42,041 nucleotides of DNA from Novosphingobium sp. AP12 (GCF_000281975.1 NZ_AKKE01000057.1:1-42041), one strand, 5' to 3'; shown: positions 35,315 to 42,041, counted from the stretch's first letter. Numbers and translations are program-made. The notes: a model not told the origin generated them from the letters alone.

Positions 35315-36830
35315 CGGCCTGGTCCTCCGCTTGGGCTTCCGGGTCGTCTAGGGCGCTGTCGATTGCCTTGCGGCGCTGCGCCTCGGCCGCCTCGGCTTCT
35401 GCTTTCTTCGCCTCGGCGGCGGCGGTTTCCTCTGCGATCAGACGCTCGGCTTCCTCGCGGTTAGCGCTGATCCGGTCGACGGGGACGCGCACCAGCACGG
35501 CCACCATCGCGTGAGCTTCGTCGTCGATCTCTACCGCCACCGGTCGGGCCATTGCAGCCGGCCAGAAGGCGCGGCCCTCGAACGGTGTGCCGGCGAACTT
35601 TCCGAGTTCGTAGACGGCAAGCTGGGCGGCGCGCCTCTCTATCCTGAACTGACGCTGCTCCTCGGCGCGCTCGGCCGCCCAGTCGCGTTCCTCCTGCGGT
35701 TCCTTGACGGGCGTGGGCCGGTAGTGCCCCTGCTTTTCGATGCCGATGCCGTCATGAGCGATGGCGTAGACCGCGACGCACTTCTTCAGCTGGGCTTTGG
35801 TCGGCGTCTTGGATTCGTAGTAGCTGTAGTAGCGGTCCATGCCGTCCGGCGCCTTAGGCCAGCGCGCAGAGCTGCTGACTCCGCTGGCCAGTAGGCCGGA
35901 CTTGAAGCCGTCCTTTTTCGCCTGAGGCGCGATCATCGGCTCAGCCTTGTCCTTCGCCAGCTTCTCGATCAGCTTCACGTCGACGACGCGCTGTTGGTCG
36001 CCCATGGTGCCCATGAACATTTCCGCTTCGATCCGGCCGCCGGCCTCGACATAAGCGTCCAGCCCCACAAACTTCACGAGTCCGTCGTTGGCCGACAGGG
36101 TCTTCTCGCGCATTGCACTGCGGACTGAGGCTGGATGGTGGGGCTGCCAGTTAGATTTGCCCTGCGCCGCGAATACCTTCAGCTGCAGACCATGGTCCTC
36201 GACGCTGGCGTAGGCTTTGGCGCTATCGACGCCGATGGCATTGGTGCGGAGGGCTTCGAGGATCTCGGGCGCGAGCGCCGCAAGGCGAAGTCGCCCTTCG
36301 ACGTGCTTGACGCTCTTCCCGAACCGCTTGGCACAGATCTCGATCGCGTTGGCGTCGTGGATCTCCGGCCGGGCGCTGTGCCGCGCTACGATCGCGGCAT
36401 AGGCATCGAACTCGTCAGCCGCGTTCATGGCATGCCGTTCAAGGTTCTCGATCAACGACGTCTCACGGGCCTGCTCGCGATCCTCCACAAGGCAAGGCAC
36501 GGGATAGGTTGGCGCGAGACGATCCTGCTCAACAAGCTGCTGCATCGCCTGGAAGCGCCGGCCACCGGCAATCACTTCGAACTTGTCTGCCCAGCGGTCC
36601 TTACCGTCCCATGCCTCGCTGACATCACTGGTCGTAAAGTGCGCCGGCACGACGACCAGGTTCTGCTTGAGACCGTGGACGGCAATGCTCTCCGCCAAGC
36701 TGGCGATTTCGACGTCGCGCTCGGTCTGGCGGACGTTGAGCTTGGAGAGCAGCAGCTGGCTCAGCGGGATCGTGGTCAAGCCGGTCGAGGCGGCCGGGTC
36801 GGAGAAGTCTGGCGCGGTTGCGTCGGCCAT
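35301..36830 (-). CDS. ParB/Spo0J-domain protein
   Basis: 509 residues from ATG 36830, with AAAGGA nine bases upstream. The ParB N-terminal domain spans about 20-150: IPLSQLLLSKLNVRQ, the nucleotide-binding box GGRRFQAM near 89-96, and TSLIENLERHAMNAADEFDA. A helix-turn-helix region follows (FGKSVKHVEGRLRLAALAPEI). The rest is long and ends in an acidic, Ala/Glu-rich coiled segment. Similar proteins occur in phages and plasmids without a ParA partner. It may act in transcription or DNA modification control rather than partition. Confidence 0.8.
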   Translation of the reverse strand: MADATAPDFSDPAASTGLTTIPLSQLLLSKLNVRQTERDVEIASLAESIAVHGLKQNLVVVPAHFTTSDVSEAWDGKDRWADKFEVIAGGRRFQAMQQLVEQDRLAPTYPVPCLVEDREQARETSLIENLERHAMNAADEFDAYAAIVARHSARPEIHDANAIEICAKRFGKSVKHVEGRLRLAALAPEILEALRTNAIGVDSAKAYASVEDHGLQLKVFAAQGKSNWQPHHPASVRSAMREKTLSANDGLVKFVGLDAYVEAGGRIEAEMFMGTMGDQQRVVDVKLIEKLAKDKAEPMIAPQAKKDGFKSGLLASGVSSSARWPKAPDGMDRYYSYYESKTPTKAQLKKCVAVYAIAHDGIGIEKQGHYRPTPVKEPQEERDWAAERAEEQRQFRIERRAAQLAVYELGKFAGTPFEGRAFWPAAMARPVAVEIDDEAHAMVAVLVRVPVDRISANREEAERLIAEETAAAEAKKAEAEAAEAQRRKAIDSALDDPEAQAEDQADADA

Positions 36831-36835
36831 GAGGG

Positions 36836-37018
36836 TCAATCCTTTCGGGGATGGTAGAGGGTGGGGTGTTCGGGGAGAGGTACGCCGCTGGAGAAGACCC
36901 AGTGCTCGGCGATGAAGCGGACCAGGGCGTATCGCCCCCCGGCGAAGACAAGCTGGAAGCGGCCGTCGCGCGCATCGTCGTCGATCGGCACGGCGTCGAT
37001 CGACGCGGCCCGGCTCAC
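36836..37018 (-). CDS. Small hypothetical protein
   Basis: 60 residues from GTG 37018, overlapping the upstream stop as GTGA. GRFQLVFAGGRYALVRFIAEHW looks like a short beta-rich unit. No family recognised. It is closely packed before the ParB-like gene. Confidence 0.5.
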   Translation of the reverse strand: MSRAASIDAVPIDDDARDGRFQLVFAGGRYALVRFIAEHWVFSSGVPLPEHPTLYHPRKD

Positions 37019-37203
37019 GCGCCGATCCTCATCAGCTGGTCGAGGGCCTTGCCAGCCTGCTCGGCGCCGAGGCTCCAGAACAGGGCCCGCTTCGTTGCGC
37101 GGCGATAGGGGCAGCGGGCGGGCTGGCCGCCGCGCAGGTATGCGTCGATCGCCGCGTCGCGGCCCTCGCGCACCAGTGGATCCTTGGGGACGGGTGCCGG
37201 CAT
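37015..37203 (-). CDS. Small hypothetical protein
   Basis: 62 residues. RDAAIDAYLRGGQPARCPYR is followed by a helical end (SLGAEQAGKALDQLMRIGA). Its ATG shares an A with the upstream stop (TGATG). No family recognised, though Cys and basic residues suggest nucleic-acid contact. Confidence 0.5.
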   Translation of the reverse strand: MPAPVPKDPLVREGRDAAIDAYLRGGQPARCPYRRATKRALFWSLGAEQAGKALDQLMRIGA

Positions 37204-37568
37204 CAGCTCGCCGCCTCTTCGGCCATGGCGAGGCGCATGATGCGCATCCGAACCGATGTGTAGGCCCGGCCTACTCGGCGCGAGATCTCGAGGTAGCTAA
37301 GCCCCTCCATTTCGAGGGCGAGCATCTGGCGATCTTCTTCCTCGGTGAAGGTGCGCTGAGTGACGCCGTTCTTGCAGTGGGTGGTGCGCTGCTGCGACGG
37401 CACCGGCAAGAAGCGCTGCCTCGGTCCGCGCGCGCCATGTTTCAGGCACTGATAATAAACAGCGCCCGAGCTGACACCGAAGGCTTTGGCGAGCTGATCA
37501 TAGCTGTGGCCGAGTTCCTCGCGCCGTCCGACGATCTGCTCGATCTGCTGTGGGGAGAGCTTGCTCAT
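37203..37568 (-). CDS. DNA-binding protein with two helix-turn-helix segments
   Basis: 121 residues. HSYDQLAKAFGVSSGAVYYQ near 20-39 is a homeodomain-like helix-turn-helix. A second block, TFTEEEDRQMLALEMEG then SYLEISRRVGRAYTSVRMRI, resembles Myb/SANT or GcrA-type DNA-binding helices. Two different binding heads on one small chain is notable. It is probably a regulator within the element. Its start overlaps the upstream stop as TGATG. Confidence 0.7.
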   Translation of the reverse strand: MSKLSPQQIEQIVGRREELGHSYDQLAKAFGVSSGAVYYQCLKHGARGPRQRFLPVPSQQRTTHCKNGVTQRTFTEEEDRQMLALEMEGLSYLEISRRVGRAYTSVRMRIMRLAMAEEAAS

Positions 37569-38593
37569 CAGGCGGCCGCCTTCGTCTTGCAGAACTTGTC
37601 AGCACATGCGGCGATCTCGCGATGGTCCACGCTGCGGTCGCACTGGTCGCACCACTGCTTGCCGGTGCGCATGGATACAGGCGCCGGGCGAGCGGCGGGC
37701 GGCGCGGGGCGTGCGACCGTTTCTGTCGTGGCAGGCTTGCTGCCGGATGCCCTGCCCCACGCTTCGCGGATGACGTGTTCGCTGGCGCTTGTCAGGCTGA
37801 GGCCGGTGTTGTCGACGCGGGCGCGGGCGATATCGCGGCGCCAGTCATCCTGGCTGCGGATCGCCAGCATGGTGATGAACTTCTCGAGCCGATCGTGGAG
37901 GAAGATCTTGTGCCGAGTGTGCTCGTCGAACGATACGGCGGCGATCCCCGGGAAGATGGTGCCGGCCAGCTGCAGGACCTGCCCGGCATAGGCCTGTGCG
38001 AGGGCGCGGAGCGCAACCGACGTGCGGCGGCTGCCATGCTTGCGCCACGATGCCTCGATGCCGGCAATGTTCGATACCATGCCCGGCTTCCACGCTGTAG
38101 GATTGGCATGGGGTGCGACGGCCAGACCGGCATCCGCCATGGCCTTGACGATCTCGCAGGCTTCCTTGTCGCCACTGGCGATCGCCGCCTTGAACAGATC
38201 TAGCTTCGAAAGCGGCTTGCGCTGCTGGTTGAGCTTCACGAAGCTGGCGGCCTCGGCCGAGACATTGGCGTAGCTTCGGATGTTGCAGGGCAGCTGCGCG
38301 ATGTCGCCGCGCAGCTTGGCGGCCTCGAGCCGGTGCTGGCCGTCGATCACGAAGAACGTTTCTTCTGCGCCTTGCTGGCGCCGTGCGACCACCAGGGGCT
38401 GGCACAGGTCCCAGTCCCAGTGCTGGGCAATGCGTCGAATGAGCGCCTGGCTATCACCACCCTCGGCCGAACGCTGGTAAGCAGGGTCGACGGACAGTTC
38501 GACCGGCGGCAGGAACTGCAGCACCGGCATGCGGCCGAGGGGCGGATTGACCTTGAGCTTGGGGACTTTGGTGGCCTGGGTTTGCTTTGCCAT
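37568..38593 (-). CDS. ParB-fold (DGQHR-motif) protein with a C-terminal zinc knuckle
   Basis: 341 residues. FFVIDGQHRLEAAKLRG near 80-96 carries DGQHR, the hallmark of a ParB/sulfiredoxin-fold group found in phages and in DNA-modification and phosphorothioation systems. SFVKLNQQRKPLSKLDLFKAAI follows as in that family. The C-terminal CDQCDRSVDH ... CADKFC is a likely zinc site after a Pro/Ala-rich linker. The exact role is unknown; it is the second ParB-fold protein in this operon. Confidence 0.75.
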   Translation of the reverse strand: MAKQTQATKVPKLKVNPPLGRMPVLQFLPPVELSVDPAYQRSAEGGDSQALIRRIAQHWDWDLCQPLVVARRQQGAEETFFVIDGQHRLEAAKLRGDIAQLPCNIRSYANVSAEAASFVKLNQQRKPLSKLDLFKAAIASGDKEACEIVKAMADAGLAVAPHANPTAWKPGMVSNIAGIEASWRKHGSRRTSVALRALAQAYAGQVLQLAGTIFPGIAAVSFDEHTRHKIFLHDRLEKFITMLAIRSQDDWRRDIARARVDNTGLSLTSASEHVIREAWGRASGSKPATTETVARPAPPAARPAPVSMRTGKQWCDQCDRSVDHREIAACADKFCKTKAAA

Positions 38594-38605
38594 TGCGGGC
38601 TCCCT

Positions 38606-38734
38606 TCAGGGATGGATGAAGAGGGTTGCGAGGAGGGTGAGGATCGCCGCCGCCGACATGGCGGCGCCGGCGACGACGATCCTCGTGCGGCCCGAGCGGT
38701 ACGTGCTCGGGTTCGCGGGAGGCGGGGTGATCAC
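38606..38734 (-). CDS. Very small membrane protein (42 residues)
   Basis: It starts at GTG 38734, overlapping the previous stop as GTGA. A short Pro-rich and basic N-terminus (VITPPPANPSTYRSGRTR) is followed by one helix (IVVAGAAMSAAAILTLLATL) and ends FIHP. It pairs with the next small membrane gene upstream. No family recognised. Confidence 0.5.
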   Translation of the reverse strand: MITPPPANPSTYRSGRTRIVVAGAAMSAAAILTLLATLFIHP

Positions 38735-38973
38735 GGCGCGGGCCAGAAGGCCGCGCCTGCGAGGATGGGGAGGGAGAGGCCGAGCGCGATCGCCAGCAAT
38801 ACCCAGAGGTAGTTCGCGTAGAGGAACCACGCCTCGGCCCGCCCGATCAGTGAGGCGTCGATCTCGGCCACGTGGTCCCAATCGTCCCGCAGGCGATAGA
38901 GGCTGACCAGCGTGCCTTGATGCGGGCTCCACACGAAGGCCTCGAAGGGGTCGGGGCGCAGCGTACGGTTCAC
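38731..38973 (-). CDS. Small membrane protein (80 residues)
   Basis: It starts at GTG 38973, overlapping the upstream stop as GTGA. A soluble part of about 48 residues (PFEAFVWSPHQGTLVSLYRL) precedes one long helix (WFLYANYLWVLLAIALGLSL) and a short hydrophobic end. Coupled to the next small gene. It may be a membrane component of the element; function unknown. Confidence 0.5.
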   Translation of the reverse strand: MNRTLRPDPFEAFVWSPHQGTLVSLYRLRDDWDHVAEIDASLIGRAEAWFLYANYLWVLLAIALGLSLPILAGAAFWPAP

Positions 38974-39455
38974 GCGGCTTTCCTTTCGGACTGGACGGGC
39001 CGGGCGCACGAAGCCGCGGTCAGCGGCACGTCCAGCGCACGGGCGAGGATGCAGAGGTTGCGGGCGCGGGTGACGCGCTCCGGTGTGGTGGCCTTGCCCA
39101 GGGCGACGTCACGCGCCTTGCCGAGCGCGGCGCGCCAGACGCTGGGCGGGCACAGATCGCAGGCGAGTTCCCAGCGCGCGTCCTGCTCGGACAGCAAGTG
39201 GCCGTAGACGGCGGGCGCGCCATTGCCCGGGTAGTGGACGATGGTGCGCTGGTAGTCGGTGACGTCTTCGGTCAGCACGCCGGGCGCGGCGCAGATGACG
39301 GCGATGGCCTGCCATGGCAGCAGCTCGCGCTTGGCGCGGTGCTCCGGCAGCTGGCCTGCCTTGACCTGGCGCGCCGCGCTGGCGGTCCGGCGATCGTGCT
39401 CGTCGAGCGCAATCCCGGAGAGCGTTGCGCCGCCGGTGGCGCTTTGCGTGCTCAC
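38970..39455 (-). CDS. Hypothetical phage protein
   Basis: 161 residues from GTG 39455, overlapping the upstream stop. LPWQAIAVICAAPGVLTEDVTDYQRTIVHYPGNGAPAVYG looks globular, and RVTRARNLCILARALDVPL is helical. There is no recognisable catalytic motif. It is the second gene of the leftward operon. Confidence 0.6.
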   Translation of the reverse strand: MSTQSATGGATLSGIALDEHDRRTASAARQVKAGQLPEHRAKRELLPWQAIAVICAAPGVLTEDVTDYQRTIVHYPGNGAPAVYGHLLSEQDARWELACDLCPPSVWRAALGKARDVALGKATTPERVTRARNLCILARALDVPLTAASCARPVQSERKAA

Positions 39456-39832
39456 CGGCGGCGGCCCTTGGTGCGACCCGAGGACTGGGCAATCTTTTCA
39501 AGGCGCGCGCGCTTGGCAGCCGCCTTCTTCTGGCAGTCACACTTCCAAGGAAACTTCGTGTTGATGTGTGGGCACAAGTCGGTGTGACCGAGCAGCGGCG
39601 TGTCGATCGGCGCGGCGCGCTCGTGTTCGCGCAGCTGGCTCAGCGATACCGTGCGGTTGCCGCTGGCAACCTGCCCCGGATACCGGTGCGAATGGATTGC
39701 GATGAGAACAAGGTCTTCGGGCTTGTGCGCGATGATGCGCACCTTCTCGACGACGTCGTTACCCTCAGGGTCGACGTCGTCCATGTACGCGATGCAGCCT
39801 GCATGCGGATACGAGACGGTGACGTTGAGCAT
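39452..39832 (-). CDS. Hypothetical protein, first gene of the leftward operon
   Basis: 126 residues from ATG 39832, chosen because GGAGGT lies four bases upstream; a longer frame to 39871 would overlap the operator. The N-terminal part (MLNVTVSYPHAGCIAYMDDV) is beta-rich. A Cys/His cluster (HTDLCPHINTKFPWKCDC) suggests metal binding, and the C-terminus is very basic (KKAAAKRARLEKIA, GRTKGRRR). It would be the first protein made on induction from the 39869-39898 promoter. No known family. Confidence 0.65.
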   Translation of the reverse strand: MLNVTVSYPHAGCIAYMDDVDPEGNDVVEKVRIIAHKPEDLVLIAIHSHRYPGQVASGNRTVSLSQLREHERAAPIDTPLLGHTDLCPHINTKFPWKCDCQKKAAAKRARLEKIAQSSGRTKGRRR

Positions 39833-39868
39833 GGAAACCTCCAGCGGGCGGTGTGCCTGTTGGAGGGA

Positions 39869-39920
39869 CATATGCGATTATCGCACTTTGCCCGTCAAGC
39901 GCTAAAGTGCGAATATCGCA
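39869..39920. promoter_or_regulatory. Left operator/promoter region of the prophage (two operators, divergent promoters)
   Basis: Two 13-bp operators, TGCGATTATCGCA (39873-39885) and TGCGAATATCGCA (39908-39920), have centres 35 bp apart. A leftward promoter has TTGACG (39893-39898, minus strand), 18 bp, then CATATG (39869-39874), with the first operator in its spacer. A rightward promoter has TTGCCC (39888-39893), 17 bp, then GAATAT (39911-39916), covered by the second operator. Bound repressor would block both directions, like lambda OL/PL. Confidence 0.75.
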
Positions 39921-40014
39921 TTTCACATTCATAGAGGCTTTTCCAGCGGTCGCCCTGTTCCTTTTTTGTTCCACTCGTGGCAGGTTCAGAAACCGAATCA
40001 GAACGGAGAAATCG

Positions 40015-40200
40015 ATGTTGCTCTACCGCGTCCGCGTGTTTGGACAGCCGAAAGCGCCCTGGCGGCGCGTCAAGAAACAAGCTCAACAGGATGCACTTGA
40101 GCTCGGCCTGGGCCAGTTCGATGAATGGGGTAAGTTCTTCGTTGCCGTACCGGGCGAGATCGAAGAGCTACACGAGCGCTTCGTTAGCGAGAACGCCTAG
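40015..40200 (+). CDS. Small protein divergent from the leftward operon
   Basis: 61 residues from ATG 40015, with CGGAGA six bases upstream. It starts MLLYRVRVFGQPKAPWRRVK and has a basic N-terminal half and an acidic end (GEIEELHERFVSENA). Its promoter carries the second left operator, so it is repressor-controlled. It runs toward the 3' end of the repressor and overlaps it by 17 bp. Unknown family; a gene placed here in lambda-type phages often has an accessory role. Confidence 0.7.
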   Translation: MLLYRVRVFGQPKAPWRRVKKQAQQDALELGLGQFDEWGKFFVAVPGEIEELHERFVSENA

Positions 40201-40768
40201 GCAGATCCACGTCGCGCATCATGTAAGAGTACACTCGACCGACGACGGTTATCGGATCATTGCCAAGCAGGATTTCCTGATGACTATCGTCGGTCGAAAG
40301 CGGCACTAAACGTGCGGGATCAGATTGAAACTCTTTGTACGTAGTTTGGCCGTCTTCGGTTTGGATTACGTAACGCTTCCCGGGCCATAGCGCTTTGTCA
40401 TCGGGGTCAATAACAAGGGTGGTGCCATCCGGAACAACAAGATCCATCGAATTTCCCTCGACGGTCAGAGCATAGGCGTTTGGCGGTGTCGAAGGGTCTG
40501 AGACGGGCATGCGTCGCCCGCCCTGCTGCTCCGCCGGCTTAAAGCCGCCCGCAGGAACCGAACCAAGATGAGGGATCGTGCGGATGCGGTGAGAGATATC
40601 CTCAGGTGCCAGTACCTGTTGAATAGCGATCAACTCATCCGCTGACAGCTTTCGGCCGCCACGGAGGGCCTTGCCGAGATAGTTCGAGTTCATGCCGATC
40701 GCTTCCGCAAGATCAACAATCTGCATACCGCGAGCGTCTAGCTCCGCTCTGATCTCCTCTGGGCGCAT
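40184..40768 (-). CDS. S24/LexA-type phage repressor
   Basis: 194 residues from ATG 40768; a longer frame would run through the operators. An N-terminal helix-turn-helix (LAEAIGMNSNYLGKALRGG) binds DNA. A hinge with the self-cleavage pair Ala73-Gly74 (SVPAGG) precedes the S24 peptidase domain, with catalytic Ser107 in VEGNSMDLVVPDG and Lys145 in TTYKEF. It should hold the element silent and cleave itself in response to RecA filaments, so the element is predicted to be SOS-inducible. It is flanked by operators on both sides. Confidence 0.92.
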   Translation of the reverse strand: MRPEEIRAELDARGMQIVDLAEAIGMNSNYLGKALRGGRKLSADELIAIQQVLAPEDISHRIRTIPHLGSVPAGGFKPAEQQGGRRMPVSDPSTPPNAYALTVEGNSMDLVVPDGTTLVIDPDDKALWPGKRYVIQTEDGQTTYKEFQSDPARLVPLSTDDSHQEILLGNDPITVVGRVYSYMMRDVDLPRRSR

Positions 40769-40788
40769 TGGCCCTAGGTGCCCAGCAC

Positions 40789-40856
40789 TGCGATAATCGC
40801 AACTGCTATAATCGCACTTGGAGGGCTTGACCTTGAAGTGCGAATATCGCATTTCA
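40789..40856. promoter_or_regulatory. Right operator/promoter region of the prophage (three operators)
   Basis: Three copies of the 13-bp operator: TGCGATAATCGCA (40789-40801), TGCTATAATCGCA (40804-40816) and TGCGAATATCGCA (40839-40851). Centre spacings are 15 and 35 bp. A rightward promoter has TTGACC at 40827-40832 and a weak -10 (CATTTC, 40850-40855). The third operator lies within a near-perfect 31-bp palindrome at 40830-40860. This is the lambda OR arrangement between repressor and Cro-like genes. Confidence 0.75.
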
Positions 40857-40861
40857 AGGTC

Positions 40862-41143
40862 ATGAACGCTTCCGCAAACGCTGTGATCGATCACTTAGGT
40901 GGCACTTCCGCTGTCGCAAAGCTGATCGAAGCTCCGATGTCGACCGTCCATAGCTGGCGGAAAAATGGCATCCCGCACTCCCGCATGGCTCATCTGCGCC
41001 TTGCAGCAAAGGCTGAGGGGCGGGTGCTTCCGGAGGATTTGAGCGATCTTCAACATGCCGTAGCTGATGCCGCAACGCAGCAAGACTCGTCCATTATTCA
41101 ATGTGGCGAAAAGTCTAATGGCTCGATCGGAGCGCGCGCATGA
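40862..41143 (+). CDS. Cro-like DNA-binding protein
   Basis: 93 residues from ATG 40862. VIDHLGGTSAVAKLIEAPMSTVHSWRKNGIPHSRMAHLRLAA is a helix-turn-helix of the YdaS/Cro type, and the remainder is polar. It is divergent from the repressor across the shared operators and has no usable ribosome-binding site. The predicted transcript starts next to the ATG, so it may be leaderless. Its stop overlaps the next ATG. Confidence 0.8.
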   Translation: MNASANAVIDHLGGTSAVAKLIEAPMSTVHSWRKNGIPHSRMAHLRLAAKAEGRVLPEDLSDLQHAVADAATQQDSSIIQCGEKSNGSIGARA

Positions 41144-41601
41144 CGCCGGCCGTCGCCCGCATCAAGCTGGCAGTCGTCGCAGCGATTTCCCGCAACGGCG
41201 GGAAGGACAGCGCCGCGCTTACCGCGAAGCGCCAGCCCTCCACGGTAGGCCGGTGGCATAATCGAAACGACGACGTGTTCCCCCCTGTGGAGTGCGCGTT
41301 CGAACTGGACCAGCTCTGCATGGTGCTGGGCGACGCGCCGCCGATCCTGTCTGCCATGGCAGCCGAGTTGGGGCACGTCGTCCATCGCCTGCCTACGGTC
41401 GCCGCGTCCACGATGAACCCAGGCGAGGCGCTGGTCGCGGCGATGGCCGAATTCGGTGACATCGCAGCTGCCATTCAGACCGCGCACAAGGACGGAAAGG
41501 TCTGCGAGCACGACGTCGGTGAGATCACCCGCCAGATCGACGAGGCTCAAGCGTCGCTCGCGCGGCTGCGGGCGCTCTACTGCGCAGCGGCGGGGCACTG
41601 A
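41140..41601 (+). CDS. Phage regulatory protein, CII-like
   Basis: 153 residues from ATG 41140, overlapping the upstream stop as ATGA. GKDSAALTAKRQPSTVGRWHNRNDDVFPPVECAFELDQLC resembles the helix-turn-helix of CII-like and Cox/CI-accessory regulators. The C-terminal half is helical (EVGEITRQID-like, with EAQASLARLRALYCAAAG). It would be the second gene of the rightward early operon. The CII role is an inference from position. Confidence 0.65.
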   Translation: MTPAVARIKLAVVAAISRNGGKDSAALTAKRQPSTVGRWHNRNDDVFPPVECAFELDQLCMVLGDAPPILSAMAAELGHVVHRLPTVAASTMNPGEALVAAMAEFGDIAAAIQTAHKDGKVCEHDVGEITRQIDEAQASLARLRALYCAAAGH

Positions 41602-41603
41602 TC

Positions 41604-42041
41604 ATGTCGGGGCGGATCGACAGGGGCAGCGCGCAATACAGGATCGGCCCGCTGACGACCTATCGCGATGCGGCCGACCTCGAGCGGGAATTCCGGCGCG
41701 CCGACGTGGGCGGGCGTGTCGTCTACGCCATGGGCCCGGCGCTTACGCCCGGCGCGACGATTCCAGCCATGATGCGCCAGTGGCAGGCCGCGGGCCTTTG
41801 CCATCTGTCGCGCGTGAAGCGGGAAGGCATCTGGCACTACTTCGCCGAGAAGCGGCCCATGGTCGCCACGGTGGCGAACTCCGTGTCCGCCAAGCAGAGC
41901 ATCGCCGGCACGCCAGAAGAGCAGTTGCTGCACGTGCTGGTCGATCTGGCCGAAGCCGGGAGCGCCCTGCCCAGCTTGGACCTGCTGGCCGATCGCGCGG
42001 AGCTGCCGCACCGTCAGGCTGCGGACTATCGGCTTCGGCTG
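41604..42041 (+). CDS. Hypothetical protein, cut by the right window edge
   Basis: 146 codons from ATG 41604, open to the end of the window. It starts MSGRIDRGSAQYRIGPLTTY. PAMMRQWQAAGLCHLSRVKREGIWHYFAEKR is a winged-helix-like pattern, and the last part (LHVLVDLAEAGSALPSLDLL, ADRAELPHRQAADYRLRL) reads like a second helix-turn-helix. It probably encodes a replication or regulatory protein of the early right operon. Its C-terminus is not seen. Confidence 0.7.
   Translation, partial: MSGRIDRGSAQYRIGPLTTYRDAADLEREFRRADVGGRVVYAMGPALTPGATIPAMMRQWQAAGLCHLSRVKREGIWHYFAEKRPMVATVANSVSAKQSIAGTPEEQLLHVLVDLAEAGSALPSLDLLADRAELPHRQAADYRLRL

Noticed and set aside
33370..42041. Second attachment site of the element within the window
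   Set aside because: I found no second copy of the tRNA-Gly 3' half, so the right end must lie beyond the window.

Overview
The window is a high-GC alphaproteobacterial chromosome segment with an integrated, prophage-like element in its right quarter. Gene content fits a member of the Sphingomonadales, Novosphingobium-like. The grounds are codon usage, the rpe / heparinase-fold / purH neighbourhood, a compact petABC bc1 operon, and hypothetical families common in sphingomonads. The genus is an inference; no rRNA or other taxonomic marker is present.

Left block (1-9.24 kb). Minus-strand genes run rpe, heparinase II/III-like protein, purH, a small membrane protein, a 49-residue membrane peptide, a Fur/Zur regulator and dxs. 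A DUF2141 secreted protein diverges at the right end. The roughly 470-bp gap between the heparinase-like gene and purH holds what I read as a complete type I toxin-antitoxin locus. It has a 30-36 residue hydrophobic peptide resembling TxpA/BsrG/Fst toxins behind a perfect Shine-Dalgarno sequence, and a second copy of its initiation region 176-179 bp downstream. A consensus-like promoter on the opposite strand starts an antisense RNA inside that second copy, and a strong hairpin lies between the two repeats. This is the most novel item in the window.

Centre-left block (9.27-17.3 kb). This is a lipid head-group and envelope cluster. It holds two sugar-type nucleotidyltransferases, a Tam41-like nucleotidyltransferase, a diacylglycerol-kinase-fold lipid kinase, a CDP-alcohol phosphatidyltransferase with a degenerate nucleotidyltransferase-like N-terminus, a HIT protein and an oligosaccharide-flippase-type transporter. 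An M20 amidohydrolase follows. Together they look like a pathway for a phosphodiester-linked lipid, possibly a sphingolipid or inositol lipid.

Centre block (17.5-31.6 kb). A translationally coupled trio comes first (SnoaL-like protein, unknown DUF7064-like protein, CPT-like P-loop kinase). It is followed by a GNAT protein, threonine aldolase, an EamA transporter, an epimerase, pepN, a laccase-domain protein, petA-petB-petC, apt, malonyl-CoA decarboxylase and tRNA-Gly(UCC).

Right block (31.58-42.04 kb, continuing past the window). The mobile element begins at the 3' half of tRNA-Gly. Sixteen tightly overlapping genes run leftward and end with a large serine recombinase whose last codons lie inside the tRNA. 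They include an HNH nuclease, a DNA methyltransferase, a Lar-like zinc protein, two ParB-fold proteins and two tiny membrane proteins. At the right end is a lambda-like immunity region. An S24/LexA-type repressor is flanked on both sides by copies of one 13-bp operator (TGCGA-N3-TCGCA), which control the leftward operon, a small divergent gene and a rightward Cro/CII-like operon.
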